Positions 1 to 7,609 of a DNA stretch of 32,080 bases are shown here, in pieces. Every line of letters starts with the position of its first letter. The stretch's first letter is position 1. The notes under the pieces were generated by a model. That model saw nothing but the letters and a program-made list of their open reading frames with translations. It was not told the origin of the DNA and did not search any database. The DNA lies in NCBI GenBank assembly GCA_003599505.1, contig QZKO01000072.1, positions 1 through 32,080 of the forward strand, read 5' to 3'. The position numbers and the translations under genes were made by a program. The stretch is from Nitrospiraceae bacterium (lineage in GTDB: Bacteria; Nitrospirota; Thermodesulfovibrionia; UBA6902).

Positions 1-348
1 GTTATACGCTTCGATACTGATTGCCTTTTCTTCAGCGAATGCTTTAAGTCTCTCGAGCTCTTTCTCTTTTTCCTTGAGCTTTCCCACAAGATCATGAAAT
101 GTATCAACGACAAAACCGACGTCCGAGCGTTCTTTTGTGTTTTCTGATGCCTTGAGGGAATTTTTCTTTTTGAAAATGTAAACCGCTGTGCCTGCAAAGG
201 CCCCTGCTGAAATCAGCAGCGCGGAAATCCCCGGGACAAGCTGTTTTCCCGGACCTGTCGAGGCAAACACAAAGGCAATAGCGACAAACAATCCGAGGGA
301 TGCGAGAAAGAAGAGCGTTAAGTTCCTGATTAAAGTGTCCTGCCGCAT
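1..348 (-). CDS. Membrane sensor protein, probably PAS/histidine kinase (N-terminal part, cut by window edge)
   Basis: Reading leftward from an ATG at 348, 116 codons stay open to the window edge, so the C-terminal part lies outside. The visible protein has a short cytoplasmic start, TM1 at about residues 8-30, a short GPGK turn, TM2 at about 38-60 followed by FKKK, then a charged coiled coil at about 87-112 (KEKEKELERLK). Two helices followed by a signalling helix is the usual front end of small PAS-containing histidine kinases. The kinase identity is inference because no PAS, HisKA or ATPase motif is visible. The frame opens after a TAG at about 412-414, and no ribosome binding site is obvious at the ATG. 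It lies 55 nt downstream of pilD on the same strand, so a PilS-like role is possible. It could also be a diguanylate cyclase front end. Confidence 0.6.
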   Translation of the reverse strand, partial: MRQDTLIRNLTLFFLASLGLFVAIAFVFASTGPGKQLVPGISALLISAGAFAGTAVYIFKKKNSLKASENTKERSDVGFVVDTFHDLVGKLKEKEKELERLKAFAEEKAISIEAYN

Positions 349-403
349 GGTTTTTATAATCTTTTCGACAACTTTGATGATATTCTTTATAATTTCATGC
401 GGA

Positions 404-1189
404 CTACCCTAAATACCATCTCAATATCTCCTCTCCCCACAGGAGGCTTATCAGCGCCCCTGTGGCGAGATAAGGGCCGAAGGGAATTTTTCCTCCCCAT
501 TCCCTTCCCTTCAGGATTATGAGCAAAACACCGATAACAGACCCCAATAAGCTGCCTGTAAACGTCGTAAGTATTACTCCCTTCCATCCCAGCAGCCCGC
601 CGACCATTGCCATCATCTTTATGTCCCCTCCGCCCATTGCGTCCTTTTTCAGTACCGCCTTTCCGATGGCGGCTATCAGATAAAAAGAGCCTCCGCCCGC
701 AAGAAATCCGATAACGGAAGACTTGACTCCAAGCAGCTCGCTCCGGGAAAACGGATCAGGCAGTACGGTGGAGCCCAGGATAACGGCAAGTATTGTCCCC
801 GGCAAAGTAATGCCGTCGGGAATGATCTGATGATCGAGGTCGATAAAGAAGATCACGACAAGAGAGGAGACAAATAAACAGTAGGCGAGCAAAATCAAAG
901 GAGAACCAGCGACGGACCGGTCGAGCAAAATTACGTATAACGCCGCGTTAAGGAATTCTACAAGGGGATACCGGACAGACAGTCCGGCTTTGCAATGCCT
1001 GCACTTCCCACCCAGCAGCATAAAACTGATAAGCGGAATGTTGTCATAAAATTTTATCGGCGTGCCGCATGAAGGGCACCGTGAAGAAGGGCGTACCACA
1101 GATAAGCCTCGCGGTACGCGGTATATGCACACGTTGAGGAATGAGCCGATTACCGCCCCAAGAATAAAGATGAAGATGTAGGGGGTCAT
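404..1189 (-). CDS. pilD: Type IV prepilin peptidase / N-methyltransferase (PilD, A24 family)
   Basis: This bifunctional inner-membrane aspartic peptidase cleaves prepilin leaders after Gly and methylates the new N-terminal Phe. All family landmarks are present in 261 residues. The N-terminal helix contains GSFLNVCIYRVPRG. The cytoplasmic domain has two CxxC pairs (C38/C41 and C63/C66). The first catalytic Asp is in FFIDLDHQIIPD (D117), and the second is in the GxGD motif GGGDIK (D189). Several hydrophobic helices follow. The length is normal for the family. The start codon overlaps the stop of the upstream coiled-coil gene by 4 nt (ATGA), which indicates translational coupling. Its likely substrates include the two prepilin-like proteins at 27723-30259, both with a G-FTLVE site. 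Confidence 0.96.
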   Translation of the reverse strand: MTPYIFIFILGAVIGSFLNVCIYRVPRGLSVVRPSSRCPSCGTPIKFYDNIPLISFMLLGGKCRHCKAGLSVRYPLVEFLNAALYVILLDRSVAGSPLILLAYCLFVSSLVVIFFIDLDHQIIPDGITLPGTILAVILGSTVLPDPFSRSELLGVKSSVIGFLAGGGSFYLIAAIGKAVLKKDAMGGGDIKMMAMVGGLLGWKGVILTTFTGSLLGSVIGVLLIILKGREWGGKIPFGPYLATGALISLLWGEEILRWYLG

Positions 1190-1500
1190 TCGGGCAGCTT
1201 GCTCAGGTCCTTTGCCTGGTTTTTATAGTCCTCCGCCGCTTCTCTCATATGCTTTATCTCATCGAGCGCCTGCTGGACAACGAAATCCCTCCAGATGGAC
1301 TTCTCCCCTTTTTCCCTGAGCTCCGCAACCCTTTTGCCTATGTCCCTGTACAGGTCGTCAATCCTGCCCTCAATCTTCGTGCTCTCAAACAGAAGCCTGG
1401 CGATCTCTGTCTCTGCCTTGGTCCTCTCTGCGAGGAACGTCGCAACCCACTTGAGCTGGTCCAGCCCCCTGTTTAAATTTTTCCTTATCCTGTCTATCAT
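1186..1500 (-). CDS. Small charged coiled-coil protein of unknown function
   Basis: This 104-residue protein is highly charged, has no signal peptide or membrane segment, and is predicted by eye to be almost entirely helical with coiled-coil character (ERTKAETEIARLLFESTKIE, then KRVAELREKGEKSIWRDFVV). I do not recognise a named family. The start is secure: a GGAGG (complement of 1505-1509) lies 4 nt upstream of the ATG. The gene ends inside the first codon of pilD (ATGA overlap) and follows recG by 37 nt, so it is probably co-transcribed with both. Its place between recG and pilD does not identify a function. Confidence 0.85.
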   Translation of the reverse strand: MIDRIRKNLNRGLDQLKWVATFLAERTKAETEIARLLFESTKIEGRIDDLYRDIGKRVAELREKGEKSIWRDFVVQQALDEIKHMREAAEDYKNQAKDLSKLPE

Positions 1501-1520
1501 AATTCCTCCGGAATTAGAGT

Positions 1521-1548
1521 TTCATAACTCATAACTGTTAACTCTTCA
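1521..1548. repeat. Degenerate heptamer array at the recG stop
   Basis: Four consecutive 7-nt units can be read on the plus strand: TTCATAA, CTCATAA, CTGTTAA and CTCTTCA. The array covers the recG stop codon (1538-1540) and the recG/coiled-coil gene junction. It is one of several period-7 or period-8 tracts with different unit sequences at gene boundaries in this window. Confidence 0.55.
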
Positions 1549-3667
1549 TAAGCTCCAGCCTTCCCATCCATTTCTTTTTCAAGGTCTCTTTAAGCAATGG
1601 ATAACTCCTCAGATCAGGCCCGGCCTCAATTAAATCAAAGGCCTCTCTTCTCGCGGCCTCAAGCAACTTAATATCCCTTACTATATTAGCAATTTTCAAG
1701 TCAGGTATGCCCGACTGACGGGTCCCGAAGAAGTCGCCGGGGCCGCGGATGTCGAGATCTTCTTCCGCAATCTTAAATCCATCGCATGTGGACTCCATAC
1801 CCTTGAGCCTTCTTTTTGCTTCTTCGCCGAAAGGGGGATATGCCATAAGCAGGCAATGTGAATCGTGTCCTCCCCTGCCTATTCTCCCCCTGAGCTGGTG
1901 CAGTTGCGCGAGTCCGAACCTCTCGGCATGGATTACGAGCATAAGAGAGGCATTCGGCACGTCTATGCCCACTTCGATGACCGTTGTTGCTACAAGGATA
2001 TCGATCTCTCCGGCCTTGAACTTTGCCATCACGGCCTCTCGTTCATCGCGCGGTATCCTGCCGTGGACCAGGCCGATCTTCCTTTCAGGGAAAATCCTTT
2101 TGAACGCCTCAAACCCTTCAACGGCTGATTTAAGATCAAGCTTTTCGGACTCTTCTATGAGCGGATACACAATGTAAATCTGCCTGTCGCCGGAGAGCTC
2201 CTCTTTCATAAGAGAGAGGACCTTCTCCTTCTGGCTCGAAAAAAACACCCTGGTAATTATCGGTTTCCTGCCCGAAGGGAGCTCGTCTATTATGGATATG
2301 TCAAGGTCTCCGTATAAGGTCAGCGCCAGGGTCCTCGGTATCGGGGTCGCCGTCATAATAAGGATGTCGGGACTGGAACCCTTGCGCCTCAGATCGGCCC
2401 TCTGGACAACGCCGAACCTGTGCTGCTCGTCTATTATCGCCAGACCGAGCTTACTGAACTTCAGATGCTCCTGTATAAGCGCGTGCGTGCCGATTACGAT
2501 CTGCGCGGTCCCCTGTGCTATATCGCCGGAAGATTTACCTTTGCTTCCCGACGTAACAAGTACAATGTTGATGCCGAGCGCCTCGACCATCCTGTGTATA
2601 TTTATGAAATGCTGTTCCGCCAGGAGCTCGGTCGGCGCCATGAGGCACGCCTGGTAACCGTTTTCAACGGCAATGAGCATCGACACGAGCGCGACAACCG
2701 TCTTGCCGCAGCCCACGTCTCCGTGAACAAGCCTGTTCATCGGCAGCGGCCTCTTCATGTCCGCCCTGATCTCCGCCATCACACGCTTCTGGGCGGCAGT
2801 AAGTTCAAAGGGGAGTCCCTGCAGAAACCTGTTTACGAGAACGCCTTTATCCTCAAAACTTATCCCCTCCTCGATGGTCTCTCTTTTTTTCAGGACCGCA
2901 AGGCCGAGTTCGAGCAGGAAAAATTCATCGAAGGCAAGACGCCTGTGCGCGGGGCTTACCCCCTGGTTCAGGGCCCCCGCGTCAGTGAATTCCTCCGGAA
3001 AATGGGCTTCCTGCACCGCCTGATGCAGAGGCATCAGCCCGTTCCTTCCCAGGACTTCGGCCGGCAAATAATCTTCTATAATGGACGAACAGTTGGTTAC
3101 GACATTAAACATAATGGTCCTGACCTGTTTCGGCGATATCCCTTCAGTGGCTTTATATACGGGGACCATCCTTGCGGTGTGTATAAATGTATCTTCATCC
3201 CCGACCAGCTCATAATCGGGATTATCCATCTCGGCGCCGGTCATGGAATACGGGTTACCCTTTACGACGCCGCTCAGAATCACCTTCTGTCCCTTCTTGA
3301 AATACCTTTCCAGGTAAGGCTGATTGAACCACCTGGATTTCAGATAACCTGTTTTATCGGTGACCGTGATCTCGAATATCTTCATCTTCCTTTTCGGGGT
3401 AGTAATTATTTCCGCCGACGTCACCTCGCACATCGTTGTCTCAAGGTTGCCGTAGCGCAGGTCGCGGATATTTTTCAGATTCTTCCTGTCTTCGTAACGC
3501 CAGGGGAAATAGTAAAGCATGTCTTCGAGGGTCTTCATACCGAGACGTTCAAGGAGTCTGGCGCGCGCCGGACCGACTCCTTTCACATACTGGACAGGGG
3601 TATCTTTTGATATCTGCGGGTTAAAATTTGAGTCTTTGTTGTGGGTAAGGTTTTTGACCTTGTCCAT
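1538..3667 (-). CDS. recG: ATP-dependent DNA helicase RecG
   Basis: RecG is a superfamily 2 helicase that reverses stalled replication forks and branch-migrates Holliday junctions. The N-terminal part (about residues 25-230) has the HhH-like VQYVKGVGPARARLLE and the OB-fold wedge region. The motor shows motif I GDVGCGKT (about 316-323), a DEQH box (about 413-416), motif III TATPIPRTLAL and a C-terminal helicase half with HGRIPRDERE and the RGRIGRG arginine-finger region. The length (709 residues) is normal. I place the start at the ATG at 3667; a TTG two codons upstream (3673) is possible and neither has a clear ribosome binding site. It follows nusA by about 21 nt, where infB is found in many bacteria. 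Confidence 0.97.
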   Translation of the reverse strand: MDKVKNLTHNKDSNFNPQISKDTPVQYVKGVGPARARLLERLGMKTLEDMLYYFPWRYEDRKNLKNIRDLRYGNLETTMCEVTSAEIITTPKRKMKIFEITVTDKTGYLKSRWFNQPYLERYFKKGQKVILSGVVKGNPYSMTGAEMDNPDYELVGDEDTFIHTARMVPVYKATEGISPKQVRTIMFNVVTNCSSIIEDYLPAEVLGRNGLMPLHQAVQEAHFPEEFTDAGALNQGVSPAHRRLAFDEFFLLELGLAVLKKRETIEEGISFEDKGVLVNRFLQGLPFELTAAQKRVMAEIRADMKRPLPMNRLVHGDVGCGKTVVALVSMLIAVENGYQACLMAPTELLAEQHFINIHRMVEALGINIVLVTSGSKGKSSGDIAQGTAQIVIGTHALIQEHLKFSKLGLAIIDEQHRFGVVQRADLRRKGSSPDILIMTATPIPRTLALTLYGDLDISIIDELPSGRKPIITRVFFSSQKEKVLSLMKEELSGDRQIYIVYPLIEESEKLDLKSAVEGFEAFKRIFPERKIGLVHGRIPRDEREAVMAKFKAGEIDILVATTVIEVGIDVPNASLMLVIHAERFGLAQLHQLRGRIGRGGHDSHCLLMAYPPFGEEAKRRLKGMESTCDGFKIAEEDLDIRGPGDFFGTRQSGIPDLKIANIVRDIKLLEAARREAFDLIEAGPDLRSYPLLKETLKKKWMGRLELMKS

Positions 3668-3676
3668 ATACAAAAA

Positions 3677-3705
3677 GGGGTCAAGGGTTCAAGGGGTCGA
3701 GGGGG
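3677..3705. repeat. Degenerate tandem tract of TCAAGGGG-like units at the nusA/recG junction
   Basis: The plus strand shows units TCAAGGG, TTCAAGGGG and TCGAGGGGG in succession, spanning the nusA stop codon. Read in the direction of nusA it is a CTTGACCCC-type tract. It therefore encodes the last few residues of NusA and runs into the recG leader. Similar tracts occur at 6409, 16141 and 20541. Confidence 0.5.
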
Positions 3706-4822
3706 CATCCCCTGAATCCCGGCTTTCTCCGCTCTCTTCTTTCCCCTCGGCTTCTTCAAACTGCGCCTCTGCTTCACCCCTTCTCATCTTGTTATATTCC
3801 GTCTCGCTGAATATCTCGATGTCCCAGCCGGTGAGTTTCATCGCCAGCCTGACGTTCTGTCCCTTTTTGCCGATAGCCAGGGAGAGCTGCTGGTCATTCA
3901 CTACAACTATTGCGGATTTCTCTTCCTCGTTTGTCCCTATACTTTCGATGGCGGCGGGACTTAACGCCTTTGCGATAAGCACACGCGCATCATCGGACCA
4001 GGGGATAATGTCGATCCTTTCCCCCTTTAATTCCCGCACGATTGATTGCACGCGGGTGCCTTTCATTCCCACACAAGCGCCTACCGGGTCCACCATCTGG
4101 TTCTTTGAATATACCGTAAGCTTGGTCCGGTCGCCTGCTTCCCTTACGATATTTTTGATAACGACCAACCCTTCATAAATCTCCGGGATCTCCATCCTGA
4201 AAAGCTCGGCGACAAAATTCGGATGTGTCCTTGACAGGAGAATAACCGGCCCCTTCGGGGTCACTTTTACTTCCTCAATATAGGTCCTTACCGTCTCTCC
4301 CCTTTTCAGGTTCTCGCCCGGCAATGTGGATTTTATGGGAAGCGTTGCCTCGGCCCTTCCGAGGGCCACGAAATAGCTCCCTTTTTCTTTGCGGATTACC
4401 ACGCCGCTTACTATCTGACCCGCCTTGTCCTTGTATTCTTCAAAGATGGCCTCTTTCTCCGCTTCCCTCACCCGCTGGAAAAGCACCTGCTTGGCTGTTT
4501 GCGCCGCGATCCTGCCGAAGTCTTCAACCGCAACGGACGACTCAATCATGTCGTCAATCCCCTTTGAGGGGTCTGTTTTCTGCGCTTCTTTCAGTGAGAT
4601 CTCTTCCATCGGGTTCTCAACTTTCTGAACAATCTTTTTCAGCGCGGTTATTGCTATATCTCCTGATTCGGCGTCGATCTTTATATTTATTTCAACCTTC
4701 AGTCCATATTTTTTTCTTACGGCGGACAAAAGGGCAGATTCAAGGGTGCCGATAATAGAGTCTTTCGGAATGCCCCTTTCTTTACTCATCTGTTCAATTA
4801 TGTGAATAAGTTCCCTGCTCAT
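3689..4822 (-). CDS. nusA: Transcription termination/antitermination factor NusA
   Basis: NusA binds RNA polymerase and nascent RNA and modulates pausing, intrinsic termination and antitermination. The 377-residue protein has the N-terminal polymerase-binding domain (about 1-125), an S1 domain (about 135-200; GQIVSGVVIRKEKGSYFVAL), KH1 (about 230-285; GACVGMKGTRVQSIVREL) and KH2 (about 300-345; LAIGKKGQNVRLAMKLTGWD). The two C-terminal acidic repeats of the E. coli protein are absent, as in many non-gammaproteobacteria. A short acidic, low-complexity tail follows, and its last residues are encoded by an intergenic-type repeat. The ATG immediately follows the rimP stop with no gap, and a GGAG in the rimP 3' end serves as ribosome binding site. 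This is the conserved rimP-nusA pair. Confidence 0.97.
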   Translation of the reverse strand: MSRELIHIIEQMSKERGIPKDSIIGTLESALLSAVRKKYGLKVEINIKIDAESGDIAITALKKIVQKVENPMEEISLKEAQKTDPSKGIDDMIESSVAVEDFGRIAAQTAKQVLFQRVREAEKEAIFEEYKDKAGQIVSGVVIRKEKGSYFVALGRAEATLPIKSTLPGENLKRGETVRTYIEEVKVTPKGPVILLSRTHPNFVAELFRMEIPEIYEGLVVIKNIVREAGDRTKLTVYSKNQMVDPVGACVGMKGTRVQSIVRELKGERIDIIPWSDDARVLIAKALSPAAIESIGTNEEEKSAIVVVNDQQLSLAIGKKGQNVRLAMKLTGWDIEIFSETEYNKMRRGEAEAQFEEAEGKEESGESRDSGDAPSTP

Positions 4823-5287
4823 TTATATCTCCACCTCCAGTCTTGCCTTTGAAATATTTTTATAAGGTATGACGACTGTTTTGTCTTTAGGCAGGAGAAG
4901 CGATATCCCGTCATCCCCTGCCTCCGAGATTATTCCTGTAAAAAAAGACTGCCTGTCTATCGGTTCATGCGTAACGACCCTAACTGTTTTCCCGGTATGC
5001 TTCCTGAAGTCCGCCGGCGAGGCAAGCGGCCTGTCGAGGCCGGGTGATGAAACCTCAAGGACATACGAATACGGGATGGGGTCTTCCACATCCAGCGCCG
5101 CCTCAATCTCACGGCTCGCGCGTTCACAGTCATCTATTGTCACGCCGCTCTCTTTCTCTATAAAGACCCTCAACAGCCCCTTTCTCCCCATTTTGCCAAA
5201 CTCCACGCGGTCCACCGCGAGCCCGAGGGACTTTATGACCGGCTCTATGATTTCCAGGACCTTATTCTTTATCTTGTCCGTGTTCAT
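4823..5287 (-). CDS. rimP: Ribosome maturation factor RimP
   Basis: RimP is a cytoplasmic assembly factor for the 30S subunit. The 154-residue protein has the usual two-domain layout. The N-terminal alpha/beta domain contains IEKESGVTIDDCERASREIE and YVLEVSSPGLDRPL, the family signature. The C-terminal Sm-like barrel begins near the TGKTVRV segment. Length and motifs are typical. It abuts nusA, the conserved partner. No strong ribosome binding site is visible before the ATG. The leader between the candidate promoter (5423-5452) and the start is about 130 nt long and contains a stable hairpin, which suggests control of the operon at the RNA level. Confidence 0.96.
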   Translation of the reverse strand: MNTDKIKNKVLEIIEPVIKSLGLAVDRVEFGKMGRKGLLRVFIEKESGVTIDDCERASREIEAALDVEDPIPYSYVLEVSSPGLDRPLASPADFRKHTGKTVRVVTHEPIDRQSFFTGIISEAGDDGISLLLPKDKTVVIPYKNISKARLEVEI

Positions 5288-5361
5288 GGCAAACTTTTTT
5301 CATTCCCCGTCCGGCCGGCGAATCCACCTTTCGGTAATCGTCAAAAACCTCCACAAAAGCA

Positions 5362-5385
5362 AAAGAGTGGGAATGCCCACTCTTT
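5362..5385 (-). promoter_or_regulatory. Leader hairpin upstream of rimP-nusA (possible attenuator)
   Basis: A perfect 10-bp stem (AAAGAGTGGG pairing with CCCACTCTTT) closes a 4-nt loop. In the rimP direction it is followed by T, GC and TTTTG, a weak U-tract, and lies about 75 nt upstream of the rimP ATG. It may be an attenuator or a site for NusA-linked autoregulation. Those roles are inference; the stem is directly visible. Confidence 0.6.
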
Positions 5386-5422
5386 AAAAAAAATCTGCTT
5401 CAGGGTAGTAAAAACTATGGAA

Positions 5423-5452
5423 AGAATAACACTTTTTAAATAGAAAAGACAA
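5423..5452 (-). promoter_or_regulatory. Candidate sigma-70 promoter for rimP-nusA-recG
   Basis: On the minus strand, TTGTCT (complement of 5447-5452) and TATTCT (complement of 5423-5428) are separated by 18 nt. Each matches the consensus at 4 of 6 positions. The predicted start would give a leader of about 130 nt that includes the hairpin at 5362-5385. Confidence 0.35.
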
Positions 5453-5479
5453 TAGGTCTGCGCATAGGATTCGATGCAC

Positions 5480-5509
5480 TTGACATATCAGGTACAAATA
5501 AGGTTCAAT
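5480..5509 (+). promoter_or_regulatory. Candidate sigma-70 promoter for the DUF1207 gene
   Basis: A perfect TTGACA (5480-5485) is followed after 18 nt by TTCAAT (5504-5509, 4 of 6 matches). The predicted transcript start is about 40 nt before the ATG at 5556. The spacing is slightly long. Confidence 0.35.
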
Positions 5510-5555
5510 TTTACGTTGCGTTTGCGGCAGACTTCCGATTGACCGGGGATAACGA

Positions 5556-6401
5556 ATGAATTTTTCAAGGTTTTGTTTCTTTATCATCACAGTTCTGATT
5601 TTTTCAGGTACGGCGTCGGCAGAGGCCCCTGCTAAGGGGCCTGCCCAAAATAACGGCAAGGATTTATTCGCCCCCCTGATCGCGGACCCACGCTGGCCGC
5701 ATTTCTCGCTTGCCTACCAGTACTATACTCACGGAGGGGGGTTGAAAAATGTCGCCGCGGTGAGCTTTGGAGAGACCCTGCCTTTTTATAATGACGATAC
5801 TCCTTCAGGCGGCCGGTGGCAGGCAGGGATACAGGCGGCGGTATTTGCTGTCTTTGACCTTGATACGCCTTCATGGGACCTGCTCAATGAAGATTACATC
5901 GTGGCCCTGCCTGTTGCCTATAAGAAGGAGCCATTTTCAGGCCTCATCCGCGTATATCATCAAAGCTCTCATATAGGCGATGAACTGCTGCTGCGTTCGA
6001 GGATTGACAGGGTGAACTTCAGTTATCAGGCTGCGGACCTTAAACTGTCATATGACCTTGAGAAATGGTTTCGCTTTTACGGCGGCGGAGAATATGCCTT
6101 CAGCAGAACACCCAGGGACCTGAAACCCTGGGCGACACAGTACGGCTTTGAGATTAAATGCCCCTGGAAGTATTGGAGCAAAGCTGTAGTCCCGGTGGCC
6201 GGGGCCGATTTCAAGAACAGGGAAGAGAACGACTGGCATAGTGAAATATCTTTAAGCGCGGGAGTCTGGATAGAGAGCCCCAAAACGATGTGGCATAAGG
6301 TCCACCTCATGGTCGGTTATTACAACGGTAATTCTCCAAACGGGCAGTTCCGGGACGAGCTGATTGAATTTTTAAGTCTCGGGGCCCATTTTTATTTTTA
6401 A
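5556..6401 (+). CDS. DUF1207-family outer-membrane protein
   Basis: This 281-residue protein starts with a clear signal peptide (MNFSRFCFF, a hydrophobic core, then TASA-E cleavage near residue 22). The mature start has the DUF1207 hallmark region LFAPLIADPRWPHFSLAYQY. The rest alternates aromatic and polar residues in beta-strand fashion, and the chain ends in HFYF with a C-terminal Phe, as expected for a protein inserted by the BAM machinery. The most likely location is the outer membrane as a beta-barrel. The biochemical function of the family is not known to me. It stands alone, divergent from rimP and followed by the LOG-family gene with its own ribosome binding site. Confidence 0.85.
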   Translation: MNFSRFCFFIITVLIFSGTASAEAPAKGPAQNNGKDLFAPLIADPRWPHFSLAYQYYTHGGGLKNVAAVSFGETLPFYNDDTPSGGRWQAGIQAAVFAVFDLDTPSWDLLNEDYIVALPVAYKKEPFSGLIRVYHQSSHIGDELLLRSRIDRVNFSYQAADLKLSYDLEKWFRFYGGGEYAFSRTPRDLKPWATQYGFEIKCPWKYWSKAVVPVAGADFKNREENDWHSEISLSAGVWIESPKTMWHKVHLMVGYYNGNSPNGQFRDELIEFLSLGAHFYF

Positions 6402-6408
6402 CCATCGG

Positions 6409-6435
6409 CTTGACCCCTTGGCCCCTTGGCCCCTG
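6409..6435. repeat. Tandem tract of TTGACCCC-like octamers after the DUF1207 gene
   Basis: Units CTTGACCCC, TTGGCCCC, TTGGCCCC and TGG follow the stop codon by 7 nt. Orientation relative to the upstream gene is the same as in the tracts after nusA and after the PilZ-like gene. Confidence 0.5.
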
Positions 6436-6514
6436 GAATTTTAAAATAGGTTAATATATAGACTGTTATCCTATTGTGTATTATTTCCGATAAGATACAG
6501 AAGGAGATTTCATT

Positions 6515-7573
6515 ATGCAGGAACCGGAACTTGCTCATTTAAGGGAACTTCACTTTACAAAGACTAACGGGCCGGTCGATGACGCTATCGAGAGTTTAAT
6601 TGAGCTCGCGGGCTGTATTCAGCATGGGGACCTGGTCAGGGAGATGATTATTTCAGCCCTGAAGACCGGACAGGAGGGAAACGACAGGGCCCACATGAAA
6701 CTGATGAACACAACGATGAAAGAGATGAGGTTTACCGGAAAAGTATTCGGCCCTTACCGTACGACGCGGAAGGTCACCGTTTTCGGGTCCGCAAGGACCC
6801 GGCCTGACGAGCCGATTTACGGAATCGCGCGGGAATTCGGGAAGAAGCTTGCCGGGGCCGGGTATATGGTCATTACCGGAGGAGGGGGAGGGATTATGCA
6901 GGCGGTCAATGAAGGCGCGGGACCTGAACATTCTTTCGGCGTTAATATCCTCCTCCCTTTTGAGCAGAAGCCGAACCCCGTCCTCGCGGGCAATCCCAGG
7001 CTTATTACATACAAATATTTTTTTAACAGGAAGGTGGCCTTTCTCAAAGAGGCGGACGCGGTCGTCCTCTTCCCGGGAGGGTTCGGCACTCTTGACGAGG
7101 CCATGGAAACGCTTACCCTTTTGCAAACGGGCAAGCATAACCCTATACCTCTGATCCTTATTGAAGAGCCGGGCAACGGCACTTACTGGAAACGCTTCTT
7201 CATGTTTCTGAAGGATGAGCTTTTCGCTGAAAATTATATCAGCGAATCGGATTTCAGCCTGTTTGAATGCGTTGACTCCGTAGACACCGCGGTTGAACGG
7301 ATCAATCTTTTTTACGGGCGTTATCACAGTTTGAGATATATCAACAAAAAACTCGTTATACATCTTCTGTCGCCTGTAGACACACCCTTCATTGAGAAGC
7401 TGAATAAAAAGTTTTCAGACATCCTTGAGCCGGGGGGCGGAATATATCCGTCTCTTCCTCTGCCTGAAGAAGCCGACCCCGAGATCGCCCACCTGCCGAG
7501 GCTTGTAGTGGATTTCAACTACAGGGATTTCGGAAGACTGAGGAATTTTATCGATGAGATCAACAGGATTTGA
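6515..7573 (+). CDS. LOG-family (TIGR00730-like) Rossmann-fold protein, possible nucleotide 5'-monophosphate phosphoribohydrolase
   Basis: The core shows both signatures of the LOG/'lysine decarboxylase-like' family: a nucleotide-binding ITGGGGGIMQAVNEGA (about 120-135) and the catalytic PGGFGTLDE (about 187-195, with an upstream conserved NRK at about 171-173). Characterised members release ribose 5-phosphate from purine nucleotide monophosphates; they are not lysine decarboxylases. This 352-residue version is longer than minimal LOG proteins, with about 85 residues before the Rossmann core and about 80 after it, and the extra parts carry no motif I recognise. The ATG is preceded at 6500-6505 by a good ribosome binding site (GAAGGAG). 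Exact substrate unknown. The next gene encodes a receiver-like protein 36 nt downstream and may be co-transcribed. Confidence 0.88.
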   Translation: MQEPELAHLRELHFTKTNGPVDDAIESLIELAGCIQHGDLVREMIISALKTGQEGNDRAHMKLMNTTMKEMRFTGKVFGPYRTTRKVTVFGSARTRPDEPIYGIAREFGKKLAGAGYMVITGGGGGIMQAVNEGAGPEHSFGVNILLPFEQKPNPVLAGNPRLITYKYFFNRKVAFLKEADAVVLFPGGFGTLDEAMETLTLLQTGKHNPIPLILIEEPGNGTYWKRFFMFLKDELFAENYISESDFSLFECVDSVDTAVERINLFYGRYHSLRYINKKLVIHLLSPVDTPFIEKLNKKFSDILEPGGGIYPSLPLPEEADPEIAHLPRLVVDFNYRDFGRLRNFIDEINRI

Positions 7574-7609
7574 TATGGGACCCTTGAACCCTGTTTTCCC
7601 GGGTCCGTC

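Noticed and set aside
2420-3610. Long open frame on the plus strand (396 codons)
   Set aside because: It is antisense to recG, whose helicase motifs are complete. The translation shows no domain-like pattern, and long shadow frames are expected opposite a GC-rich third position.
5384-5659. Open frame of 91 codons opposite the DUF1207 gene start
   Set aside because: It covers the divergent promoter region and the signal peptide region of a well-supported gene, and it lacks a ribosome binding site.
6515-7573. Annotation as lysine decarboxylase
   Set aside because: The PGGFGTLDE motif family is the LOG nucleotide phosphoribohydrolase family; the older name is a misannotation.
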